Position numbers and translations under genes: made by a program
In this document: positions 1-5,480 of the stretch, one piece after another
Position numbering within the stretch: the first letter of the stretch is position 1
How the letters are laid out: each line of letters opens with the position of its first letter
Notes under the pieces: generated by a model
Told to the model about the DNA's origin: nothing
The model's input: the letters and a program-made list of their open reading frames with translations, nothing else
Database searches by the model: none
Origin: Flammeovirgaceae bacterium UBA5867
GTDB taxonomy: Bacteria; Bacteroidota; Bacteroidia; Cytophagales; Cyclobacteriaceae
DNA length: 5,480 bases
Reading direction: 5' to 3'
Assembly: GCA_002432545.1 (NCBI GenBank)
Contig: DJFR01000067.1
Location: forward strand, 1 to 5,480

Positions 1-405
1 CATCGTACCCAACACACTATATTTATTATTCGAGCTCCAGCCGGCAATCATAATCCCGATTACATCCAGTGAAACGATGGCCAGCAGAAAAAAAACGGCT
101 GAAGATATTCCGGCACCGGTCCACGAAGGTGCTAACGGCAGCACCGAGAAGCCGGCAAACACAGAAGCAAAAATGATAATGGGTGCAATCTTGAACAACC
201 CACGATCAGCCGCTGCAGGTATAATGTCTTCTTTCTGAATAAGTTTTAGAAGATCGGCTACACTTTGTATCAATCCGTAAGGCCCTGTTTCCATCGGGCC
301 GAGCCTGTCTTGTATAAATGCTGAAATTTTACGCTCAGCATAAATGGCAAATATTGTATACACCAACAGAAAGGGCAATATAAAAATCAACGTTGTCAGG
401 GGCAT
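1..405 (-). CDS. nuoH: NADH-quinone oxidoreductase subunit H (NuoH), N-terminal part, cut by the window edge
   Basis: NuoH is the membrane subunit of respiratory complex I that joins the peripheral arm to the proton-pumping arm and forms much of the quinone-binding chamber. I translated the minus strand from the ATG at 405-403 and it stays open for 135 codons to the edge, so the C-terminal part (the family is usually about 330-350 residues) lies outside. Visible family marks are the first membrane span (residues about 4-22), the signature AERKISAFIQDRLGP (23-37), the QSVADLLKLIQKEDIIP loop (about 47-63), two further hydrophobic spans (about 73-91 and 100-121) and the GWSSNNKYSVLGTM stretch (122-135), which is very characteristic of NuoH. 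The start gives a short N-terminus but a complete first span; no clear ribosome-binding site precedes it. The gene lies 70 bp downstream of murI on the same strand, not behind another nuo gene. Identification is secure; only the exact start is open. Confidence 0.95.
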   Translation of the reverse strand, partial: MPLTTLIFILPFLLVYTIFAIYAERKISAFIQDRLGPMETGPYGLIQSVADLLKLIQKEDIIPAAADRGLFKIAPIIIFASVFAGFSVLPLAPSWTGAGISSAVFFLLAIVSLDVIGIMIAGWSSNNKYSVLGTM

Positions 406-475
406 AGCATTTACCGGGCGCTAAGATGCGGAAAAAAAATTGATTCATCCTGCCATGAAAATGAACAAGACCCAA

Positions 476-1285
476 TTATAGCATGGGATGTTTATCAAGA
501 TGCACAGTTTCGTGAAAGAACAATCCTGCCGATGCTTCGAATGATTCTGTATAATCAGAAACGAGGAAGTGATATTGACCGGTAGCCTGGTCGTTGAGGA
601 GCCCTTCTTTTTCAAGATGATGTTTTAACGCGAGCGCTACTACTTCCGAAGAATCGAGTATAGCAAGTTTATCCTGGAAGAAACTGCTGATCTCTTTTTT
701 TATCAGCGGGTAATGTGTACACGCCAGGATGAGTGCTTCAATATTTTGAAGTGTGGGATCGGATAAATACGTGGCGATGATTTCATGACTGATCTGATTG
801 TTAAAGAAACCTTCTTCGATCATCGGTGCAAGCAAGGGTGTGGCTAGTGAATGAACCGTTACATCTTTATTTCCTTCGGCAAGTTTTCGCGTATATACAC
901 CTGATTGTACGGTACGCTTGGTACCGATAAGCCCCACCTGTTTACCCGGAAACTGATTCAACACCAGGTCTACCATCGGGTCGATAACATTGATGATGTG
1001 GATGTCTTTACGAACATACTCCTTCAACAACTCATAGGCTGCAGACGATGCCGAGTTACACGCGATCACAATCACTTTGCAACCTTTCTTTACCAGTATA
1101 TCGGCAATTTTTACCGAATATGCCTGTATCGCAGCTTCCGATTTATCACCATACGGCAAATGCACGGTATCGCCAAAATATATCATACTCTCCTGAGGCA
1201 GAAGCTTTTTGATGGCGTGCGCAACGGTAAGTCCGCCTATACCGCTGTCAAATACTCCAACAGGTTGTTGTTTCTCTAGTTTCAT
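476..1285 (-). CDS. murI: Glutamate racemase
   Basis: MurI is a cytoplasmic, cofactor-independent racemase that converts L-glutamate to D-glutamate for the peptidoglycan stem peptide. The 269-residue product (family usually 260-290) carries all key motifs: VGVFDSGIGGLTV near the N-terminus with the catalytic-site Asp-Ser, YFGDTVHLPYGDKS, the first catalytic cysteine in IACNSAS, and the second in ILACTHYPLIKKE. Two cysteines acting as the acid/base pair are established for the family. The frame remains open upstream to an ATG at 1345, but I chose the ATG at 1285 (protein begins MKLEKQQPVGVFDSG) because the family starts just before the VGVFDSG strand and the longer form would run into the start of the divergent kinase gene at 1340. 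The 20 extra residues are lysine-rich and not family-like. The gene is divergent from the kinase and is followed by nuoH on the same strand. No truncation or frameshift is seen. Confidence 0.96.
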   Translation of the reverse strand: MKLEKQQPVGVFDSGIGGLTVAHAIKKLLPQESMIYFGDTVHLPYGDKSEAAIQAYSVKIADILVKKGCKVIVIACNSASSAAYELLKEYVRKDIHIINVIDPMVDLVLNQFPGKQVGLIGTKRTVQSGVYTRKLAEGNKDVTVHSLATPLLAPMIEEGFFNNQISHEIIATYLSDPTLQNIEALILACTHYPLIKKEISSFFQDKLAILDSSEVVALALKHHLEKEGLLNDQATGQYHFLVSDYTESFEASAGLFFHETVHLDKHPML

Positions 1286-1339
1286 TTTCTGTAAATCGCT
1301 GCGAATTTTATTAAATTTAGCTTTACCTGTATCTGAGCC
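1286..1339. promoter_or_regulatory. Divergent intergenic gap of murI and the sensor kinase, with a symmetric TAAATTTA
   Basis: This 54-bp AT-rich gap must hold the 5' control signals of both divergent genes unless these overlap the coding regions. Positions 1312-1319 read TAAATTTA, a perfect palindrome that matches seven of eight positions of the Bacteroidota -7 consensus TAnnTTTG on both strands. A second weak match, TAGCTTTA, lies at 1318-1325 on the plus strand. No convincing -33 TTTG at about 19 bp spacing is visible on either side, so assignment as a promoter is tentative. Confidence 0.3.
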
Positions 1340-3496
1340 ATGCATAAAAATCCGGGCATCATCATTTTATTCCTGTTCATGGGCCTGGCTATAAACACCA
1401 TCTTTGCTCAGGACACGATCCGTGCCGACAGCATGGTTGACATCATTGGCAGGACTCCGCGCGAAAGACTGGTTAATGTTTTTGACAGCATGGGAAAAAA
1501 TCTGGCCAGAGCTTCTACCGGTCACGCTCTCAGTTCTGCATTTCAGGCACTCTCTGCGGCACGCAACAGTAAAAAGATTCTGGCAGAAGTACTGGCATAC
1601 CGGAACATTGCACGCATCTACGATCGCATCGGCAACAAAGAAGAAGCACTGCGTTATTACGATGAAGCTCTACTCGCTGCCACCAACCGTAACGATAAAT
1701 TTGCGCTGGCACTGGCACAGTATAACATTGGCGAATTTTTAAGTCAGCAGGAACTTCTCTCGGAAGGGTTACAACATATACTTAACGCAGCCAAGACGTT
1801 TGAAGAACAGAAGATGTATACCTATGTAGTGCTTTGCCATTACGAAGGCTGTATGATTAACTATCGCGCCCGGAATTACCGCCAGTGTATTGAGGAAGGA
1901 TACAATGTGCTGAACTATCATGAAAAACTTTCGCTGGGCGAAGTTACCAACGAAAGCAAATTTCAGAAGATGAGCATCTACAATACCATTGCGCTCGCCA
2001 ACTATGCTATAAAACAATTTGATCTCTCGATCATCAACTATGAAAAAGCGGAAGCTATAGCCAAAGAGATCAACAACGAATTCTGGATCGGGCTCATTAA
2101 CGGTAACAAAGCGGTTGTGCTAAAAGATCTTGGGCATACGCAGGAAGCGATCAAGAGTATCATGGCTGACTATAAAACCAGCAAGAAGTTTAAAGTATGG
2201 GGAAGTGCCGGTATGGCTGCAACCGAATTGTGCGAGATATACCTTTCGATGAATGATACCCGCATGGCGGCACGCTATCTTGACTCCGCCAAAGTTCTGT
2301 TTGCACTGGAACCCAACAAAGTAGACAGGCGCAAGGCGATGGCAAATTATTACCGTACTTTTTCCAAATATCAATCGGCTGTCGGAATTTTTTCAGCTGC
2401 CTATAAAGCGTTAGATCGGCATGTTGCTTTGCGTGATTCACTATACCAGGAGCAGGAGTCGCTCAACCTGGCCAAAGTAAAAGCGAGTTACGACCTCGAT
2501 CAGAAACAAACGGAGATCGAACTTCTCACCAAGAACAACGAAATTCAGCAGGAACGTATTCGCAGTCAGCGCACCATCTTTATTGCTACACTGGTGGGAT
2601 TGATACTGCTGGTAATTCTTGTTATAAACCTGGTATATAATTACAGGCGCCAGCGAAATATAGCCAAGGTTATACGCGTGCAGCACGATGAAATTGAAAT
2701 GAAGAATACCGAGCTGGAAGCGCAGAGTGCGAAGCTGCAGGAAAACAATCAATATATACAATCACTTAACGCACAGCTCGAACAAAAAGTAATGGAGCGC
2801 ACACACGAGCTTGAGCTTGCCAATAACGAACTGGACACGTTTCTATACCGGTCTTCACACGATATGCGCAGACCTATTACTACACTGCTGGGATTAAACC
2901 AGGTGGCGCGTTATGTTATCAACGATTCAAATGCTGTGGTTGTATTGTTTGATAAAGTTGTAGAAACAGCCCGCAGTATGGACAGTATGTTGTTTAAGAT
3001 GCAGATGATGTATGAGCTGAATAAAACCGATCTGCCGCTTGAGCCCGTAAACATCAATCAGCTGATCCACGACAGCGTGCGATACTTTGAATCGGATTTT
3101 GAGAAATATAGCATTGCACATCATGTAACCATTCAGCACGACATCGTTATACTATCTAATACACCGCTGCTGCAAATCATCTTCCGAAATGTGATTGAGA
3201 ACTCTATACTCTTCCGCAAAACGCAACCCGGTGCTATGCCGTTTATCGATGTTAACGTTATAAAGCAGAATGGCTCCATTGAGATTATCGTAGCCGACAA
3301 TGGTATAGGGGTTGAAGAACGATACCAGCCTCAGCTTTTCGATTTATACTTTCGTGCATCACAGGCATCCAAAGGCAATGGTCTCGGGCTCTACCTTGTT
3401 AACAAGGCAGTTACTAAATTGAAAGGGAGCATCGAGCTGATCAGCGATTATGGCATCGGTACTACTATCACCATGAAGCTTCCAATCATTCAATAA
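1340..3496 (+). CDS. Periplasmic-TPR sensor histidine kinase, orphan (no adjacent response regulator)
   Basis: A two-component sensor kinase of the Bacteroidota TPR type, 718 residues. It starts with a signal peptide (hydrophobic core residues about 6-20, likely cleavage after A23 in TIFAQD). Residues about 75-370 form six or seven degenerate tetratricopeptide helix pairs, the clearest at 82-117 (YRNIARIYDRIGNKEEALRY). A coiled coil (about 370-410) leads to one membrane span (412-434) followed by positive YRRQR, so the TPR part is periplasmic and the kinase cytoplasmic. A second coiled coil (about 440-498) leads into the DHp domain with phospho-acceptor H507 in SSHDMRRPI and P512. The ATPase domain has the N box (NVIENS, N617/N621), G1 box DNGIGV (653-658), F box FDLYF (667-671) and G2 box GNGLGL (679-684), so it looks catalytically complete. 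There is no receiver, HTH or regulator gene in the window. The TPR domain probably senses by protein contact; ligand and partner are unknown. The stop is 40 bp from the convergent neighbour. Confidence 0.92.
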   Translation: MHKNPGIIILFLFMGLAINTIFAQDTIRADSMVDIIGRTPRERLVNVFDSMGKNLARASTGHALSSAFQALSAARNSKKILAEVLAYRNIARIYDRIGNKEEALRYYDEALLAATNRNDKFALALAQYNIGEFLSQQELLSEGLQHILNAAKTFEEQKMYTYVVLCHYEGCMINYRARNYRQCIEEGYNVLNYHEKLSLGEVTNESKFQKMSIYNTIALANYAIKQFDLSIINYEKAEAIAKEINNEFWIGLINGNKAVVLKDLGHTQEAIKSIMADYKTSKKFKVWGSAGMAATELCEIYLSMNDTRMAARYLDSAKVLFALEPNKVDRRKAMANYYRTFSKYQSAVGIFSAAYKALDRHVALRDSLYQEQESLNLAKVKASYDLDQKQTEIELLTKNNEIQQERIRSQRTIFIATLVGLILLVILVINLVYNYRRQRNIAKVIRVQHDEIEMKNTELEAQSAKLQENNQYIQSLNAQLEQKVMERTHELELANNELDTFLYRSSHDMRRPITTLLGLNQVARYVINDSNAVVVLFDKVVETARSMDSMLFKMQMMYELNKTDLPLEPVNINQLIHDSVRYFESDFEKYSIAHHVTIQHDIVILSNTPLLQIIFRNVIENSILFRKTQPGAMPFIDVNVIKQNGSIEIIVADNGIGVEERYQPQLFDLYFRASQASKGNGLGLYLVNKAVTKLKGSIELISDYGIGTTITMKLPIIQ

Positions 3497-3536
3497 ATCG
3501 TGCTATAAATTCGTTCGTGTCCGTGTAATCGTTTCT

Positions 3537-4271
3537 TCAGGCAACATTTTCCGACAGCCGGGCAATCACTACTTCGTGTTGTTCACGATGTCCGCAGTAC
3601 GAGCATTTATAGTGTTTCAAAAGTAATCCGGTGCGCGATGGCGTAGGTGCTTCTTCCAATTCTTCTGAATCTATCTTCATCGTATAGTATCCGCACTCTG
3701 AACATTCTTCGGCATGCTGATACGCATTGTATTTTTCAATTTTCTTGAAGCCGGTTTTGTCATCGATCCACACATCATAATCTACCGAGTGTATTTCGTC
3801 TTTCCGTGTTCCCTCCAGGTGATGCTCCTGCACTTCAGAGTCTGCAAGCTTGCGCATTATGTTACCGGCCGGCGAAATGCGCGGCATATCGCGCAGCTGC
3901 ACAAGTTTCCGTTCTATATATCGTGCGTAGTAAACTTTTACCAGGCTGAAGAAAACAAAATAGGCTATCACCGTAAGGCCAAGCGAAATAAAAATGCGTA
4001 CATAAAACCAGCGCATACTGTTGGCTTCTATAGCGCGGCTTGCAACGGTGTTGGCAAAGAATGTACCGGCCAGCATAAACGCCATTACAGCATACCAGAA
4101 GTAGCGTATCTCATGCAGGTTTACATAGTCGTACTTCTCTTTGTAATCTTTAACCTGAAAAACTTTAAACTCGTGATACAGCAAAACGAAGATCCCCAGA
4201 ACCACGCATGTTGCAGCGCCTGCAAACATGTACCGGTCCCACATAGTGAAAAATGTAGACGTAGTTTCCAT
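3537..4271 (-). CDS. Uncharacterised three-span membrane protein with C-terminal zinc-ribbon-like tail
   Basis: I do not recognise a named family. The 244-residue product has three hydrophobic segments, at about 14-32, 57-76 and 88-111. Charge distribution (lysine-rich loop 36-56; KVYYARYIERK right after span three) suggests N-terminus outside, C-terminus in the cytoplasm. The soluble tail is charged and ends in two cysteine pairs, C190-x2-C193 (CSECGYY) and C223-x2-C226 (CSYCGH), separated by 29 residues, the usual layout of a zinc ribbon; a metal-binding fold is inferred from this, not proven. H186 and H228 lie close and could assist. The tail might bind nucleic acid or protein, or may be purely structural. 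The start at 4271 is the furthest in-frame ATG giving a plausible N-terminus; M10 is an alternative. It is convergent with the kinase and divergent from fabI, so it is probably monocistronic. A perfect 7-2-7 palindrome lies 17 bp before its start. Coding is well supported by the clean membrane/zinc pattern; function is not. Confidence 0.85.
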   Translation of the reverse strand: METTSTFFTMWDRYMFAGAATCVVLGIFVLLYHEFKVFQVKDYKEKYDYVNLHEIRYFWYAVMAFMLAGTFFANTVASRAIEANSMRWFYVRIFISLGLTVIAYFVFFSLVKVYYARYIERKLVQLRDMPRISPAGNIMRKLADSEVQEHHLEGTRKDEIHSVDYDVWIDDKTGFKKIEKYNAYQHAEECSECGYYTMKIDSEELEEAPTPSRTGLLLKHYKCSYCGHREQHEVVIARLSENVA

Positions 4272-4288
4272 AGGCTTGCTTTTTTGAT

Positions 4289-4304
4289 TGTAACTAAAGT
4301 TACA
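4289..4304. promoter_or_regulatory. Perfect palindrome, possible operator of the zinc-ribbon membrane gene
   Basis: The sequence TGTAACTAAAGTTACA has two 7-bp arms and a 2-bp centre, a size and symmetry typical of a dimeric repressor or activator site. It lies 17 bp before the start codon of the minus-strand membrane gene. Read on the minus strand it contains TAACTTTA, seven of eight matches to the Bacteroidota -7 promoter motif, so a bound protein would cover the presumed promoter. No specific regulator can be named from sequence alone. Confidence 0.4.
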
Positions 4305-4361
4305 TTTTTTTAGGTCAATTAGCCAGTAATCAGCCGGCTCGTTTTACCCTAATCGCGAGGC

Positions 4362-4377
4362 ATTTAACACGTTAAAT
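4362..4377. promoter_or_regulatory. Perfect palindrome ATTTAAC-AC-GTTAAAT upstream of fabI
   Basis: This has the same 7-2-7 arm and spacer layout as the palindrome at 4289-4304 but a different core (TAAC and GTTA two bases apart rather than four). It lies 100 bp before the fabI ATG and is followed after 3 bp by the 10-bp perfect palindrome TGTTATAACA at 4381-4390. It may be a transcription-factor site for fabI. AT-rich palindromes also arise by chance, so confidence is low. Confidence 0.3.
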
Positions 4378-4477
4378 AGCTGTTATAACATACCGCTTCT
4401 GCAGATACTCAATAGGCAACAACCAGAATTTTGTAATATTGTGTTTTAACAAAACCATTCTAGAATTATAAACTGCT

Positions 4478-5290
4478 ATGGCTAACAACTTATTGAAAGG
4501 AAAACGCGGTATCATCTTCGGAGCATTGGATGAGAACTCGATCGCCTGGAAGACTGCTTTAAAAGTTAAGGAAGAAGGAGGATCATTCACCTTGACCAAT
4601 GCACCCATTGCTATGCGTATGGGTAAGATTAACGAGCTGGCCGCAGCCTGCAATGCTGAAGTAATACCGGCCGATGCCACTTCTGAACAAGACCTTACCA
4701 ACCTCTTCTCAAAATCGGTAGAAGTATTGGGCGGTAAACTTGATTTCGTACTGCACTCTATTGGTATGAGTCCGAACGTACGCAAAGGCAGACCGTACGG
4801 TGATATGAATTATGATTTCTTCCTGAAGACGCTGGACATCTCTGGTGTTTCTTTTCACAAAGTAATGCAGACTGCAGAGAAACTGGATTCCATGAACGAG
4901 TGGGGTTCTATTGTTGCTCTTACCTATATAGCAGCACAGCGTACATACCCTGACTATTCTGATATGGCGCAGGCAAAGGCTGTGCTTGAATCAATAGCAC
5001 GCAGCTATGGTTACCGCTTTGGTAAACTTAAAAAAGTACGCGTAAACACAATCTCTCAATCGCCTACCAAAACAACAGCAGGCTCTGGTATATCCGGCTT
5101 TGATGTGTTCTTTGACTATGCACAAATGATGTCGCCACTGGGCAATGCATCATCCGATGATTGCGCAAATTATATAGTTAGTCTGTTCTCCGATTTTACA
5201 CGCATGGTTACCATGCAGAACCTGATGCACGATGGAGGTTTCTCTTCAACAGGTATCACCGAAGATCTGATCCAGCGCTTAACAAAGTAA
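4478..5290 (+). CDS. fabI: Enoyl-[acyl-carrier-protein] reductase, FabI type
   Basis: FabI performs the last reduction of each fatty-acid elongation round, turning trans-2-enoyl-ACP into acyl-ACP with NAD(P)H in the cytoplasm. The 270-residue protein is a short-chain dehydrogenase/reductase fold of normal FabI length. Visible marks are the cofactor loop GALDENSIAW (15-24), the strand end LHSIGMSPN (92-100), and the FabI catalytic set Y150 (in LTY), Y160 (in PDYSDM) and K167 (in AQAKA), corresponding by alignment to E. coli Y146, Y156 and K163. The substrate-loop region SPTKTTAGSGISGF (195-208) follows. Residues G96, M163 and F208 align with E. coli positions that contact triclosan (G93, M159, F203), so the classical susceptible type is inferred. 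The start MANNLLKGKRGIIFGA is the usual FabI N-terminus. No Shine-Dalgarno is visible. ispE follows 71 bp downstream in the same direction. Confidence 0.97.
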   Translation: MANNLLKGKRGIIFGALDENSIAWKTALKVKEEGGSFTLTNAPIAMRMGKINELAAACNAEVIPADATSEQDLTNLFSKSVEVLGGKLDFVLHSIGMSPNVRKGRPYGDMNYDFFLKTLDISGVSFHKVMQTAEKLDSMNEWGSIVALTYIAAQRTYPDYSDMAQAKAVLESIARSYGYRFGKLKKVRVNTISQSPTKTTAGSGISGFDVFFDYAQMMSPLGNASSDDCANYIVSLFSDFTRMVTMQNLMHDGGFSSTGITEDLIQRLTK

Positions 5291-5305
5291 ATATATTCAT
5301 GAGTA

Positions 5306-5336
5306 GAGCTGCGAGTCATTCCAAAACTCGCAGCTC
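5306..5336 (+). repeat. Inverted repeat: 11-bp perfect stem between fabI and ispE
   Basis: Arm GAGCTGCGAGT (5306-5316) is exactly complementary to ACTCGCAGCTC (5326-5336), with a 9-base loop. The stem is GC-rich and would be stable in RNA, and it begins 15 bp after the fabI stop. It is not followed by a run of T, so it is not a classic intrinsic terminator; it could be a weak terminator, an mRNA 3'-end stabiliser, or part of a dispersed intergenic repeat. Confidence 0.75.
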
Positions 5337-5355
5337 ATCACTCACAGCTCGCAGC
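5326..5355 (+). repeat. Partial direct repeats ACTCRCAGCTC upstream of ispE
   Basis: ACTCGCAGCTC (5326-5336) is repeated as ACTCACAGCTC (5340-5350) with a 14-bp period and one substitution, and the core CTCGCAGC (5327-5334) recurs at 5348-5355. All three copies can pair with the single opposite-sense arm at 5306-5316, the second with one mismatch and the third over 8 bp. The last copy ends 6 bp before the ispE ATG. It looks like a fragment of a short interspersed repeat that expands by duplication. Confidence 0.6.
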
Positions 5356-5361
5356 CCTCCT

Positions 5362-5480
5362 ATGGTGTCTTTCCCACCCTGCAAAATCAACCTCGGCCTT
5401 CATATCATCCGCAAGCGAGCCGATGGTTTTCACGATCTTGAAACTTGCTTTTACCCGGTACCGTGGACGGACATCCTGGA
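5362..5480 (+). CDS. ispE: 4-diphosphocytidyl-2-C-methyl-D-erythritol kinase (IspE), N-terminal part, cut by the window edge
   Basis: IspE is a cytoplasmic GHMP-family kinase that uses ATP to phosphorylate the 2-hydroxyl of CDP-methylerythritol in the MEP pathway to isopentenyl diphosphate. Only 39 complete codons are inside the window, but they are diagnostic: MVSFPPCKINLGLHIIRKR (residues 1-19) carries the conserved K-I-N-L-G-L motif, followed by ADGFHDLETCFYPVPWTDIL (20-39), the RxDGYHxLET-type signature with the usual Y of DGYH replaced by F. I chose the ATG at 5362 because homologues begin directly at the [MI]SFP strand. An ATG at 5299 is in frame and open, and would add 21 Ser/Arg-rich residues encoded by the repeat region; that extension is unlikely to be native. 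No Shine-Dalgarno is visible. fabI ends 71 bp upstream in the same direction, so co-transcription is possible if the hairpin at 5306-5336 does not terminate. Confidence 0.93.
   Translation, partial: MVSFPPCKINLGLHIIRKRADGFHDLETCFYPVPWTDIL

Larger units (their letters stand above)
4272..4477. promoter_or_regulatory. Divergent intergenic region upstream of fabI and the zinc-ribbon membrane gene
   Basis: This 206-bp AT-rich gap carries the control region of both divergent genes. I see no open frame of note and no RNA gene. It contains several short perfect inverted repeats: 4289-4304, 4362-4377, 4381-4390, 4443-4455 and 4457-4466. On the plus strand TAATATTG at 4434-4441, 36 bp before the fabI ATG, fits the Bacteroidota -7 motif TAnnTTTG with one mismatch, but no TTTG sits at the right distance upstream. 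No Shine-Dalgarno sequence precedes fabI. Regulation of fabI from here is an inference from position. Confidence 0.5.

Noticed and set aside
905..1279. Plus-strand open frame of 124 codons opposite murI
   Set aside because: It mirrors the conserved murI coding frame, and the product has no recognisable domain.
1286..1345. N-terminal extension of murI to the ATG at 1345
   Set aside because: It would overlap the divergent kinase start, adds 20 residues not typical of the family, and a good ATG exists at 1285 next to the conserved VGVFDSG strand.
3497..3536. Possible bidirectional terminator between the convergent kinase and membrane genes
   Set aside because: The 40-bp gap shows no stem of useful length, only scattered short matches such as the repeated CGTGT.
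3714..4313. Plus-strand open frame of 199 codons opposite the zinc-ribbon membrane gene
   Set aside because: It is antisense to a gene with clear membrane spans and paired cysteines, its own product shows no coherent family features, and it runs through the divergent control region.
4372..4785. Minus-strand open frame of 137 codons opposite the fabI start and leader
   Set aside because: It is a shadow of the well-supported fabI frame, with a low-complexity Ser/Ala-rich product.
5306..5336. Hairpin read as a classical rho-independent terminator for fabI
   Set aside because: The stem is strong but no T-rich tract follows; the 3' side runs into further repeats and the ispE start. Kept as an inverted repeat only.
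1..5480. Mobile element, CRISPR array, defence system or RNA gene
   Set aside because: No transposase, integrase, spaced repeats, tRNA-like or rRNA-like sequence was found; all large frames are accounted for by chromosomal genes of ordinary composition.

Overview
The window looks like chromosomal DNA from a free-living or environmental member of the Bacteroidota, probably the Cytophagales/Chitinophagales side. The reasons are the protein styles: a FabI with a GALDENSIAW cofactor loop, an IspE beginning MVSFPPCKINLGL, a periplasmic-TPR histidine kinase with an FLYRSSHD phospho-acceptor box, moderate G+C with AT-rich intergenic DNA, and almost no Shine-Dalgarno sequences. This placement is inferred from the sequence alone; no search was run.

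Layout from left to right. Positions 1-405 (minus) hold the N-terminal 135 residues of NuoH, the membrane subunit of respiratory complex I, cut by the window edge. Upstream of it on the same strand is murI, glutamate racemase (476-1285, minus). A 54-bp divergent gap separates murI from a 718-residue sensor histidine kinase (1340-3496, plus) with a signal peptide, periplasmic TPR repeats, one membrane span and a complete kinase core, but no response regulator beside it. Convergent to it, after 40 bp, is an unrecognised three-span membrane protein with a C-terminal CxxC...CxxC zinc-ribbon-like tail (3537-4271, minus). A 206-bp divergent intergenic region with several short perfect palindromes leads to fabI, enoyl-ACP reductase (4478-5290, plus). 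After a 71-bp spacer filled by a hairpin and partial direct repeats, the 5' end of ispE (5362 to the window edge, plus) begins.

Most of the content is core metabolism: respiration (nuoH), peptidoglycan precursor supply (murI), fatty-acid elongation (fabI) and isoprenoid precursors by the MEP route (ispE). The genes are not an obvious pathway cluster. fabI and ispE are co-oriented and may be co-transcribed; murI and nuoH are co-oriented 70 bp apart.

I see no mobile element, CRISPR array, RNA gene or defence system. The points most worth a second look are the orphan TPR kinase, the unnamed zinc-ribbon membrane protein, the palindrome-rich fabI upstream region, the repeat/hairpin abutting the ispE start (which also leaves an in-frame upstream ATG), and nuoH sitting behind murI rather than behind another nuo gene.
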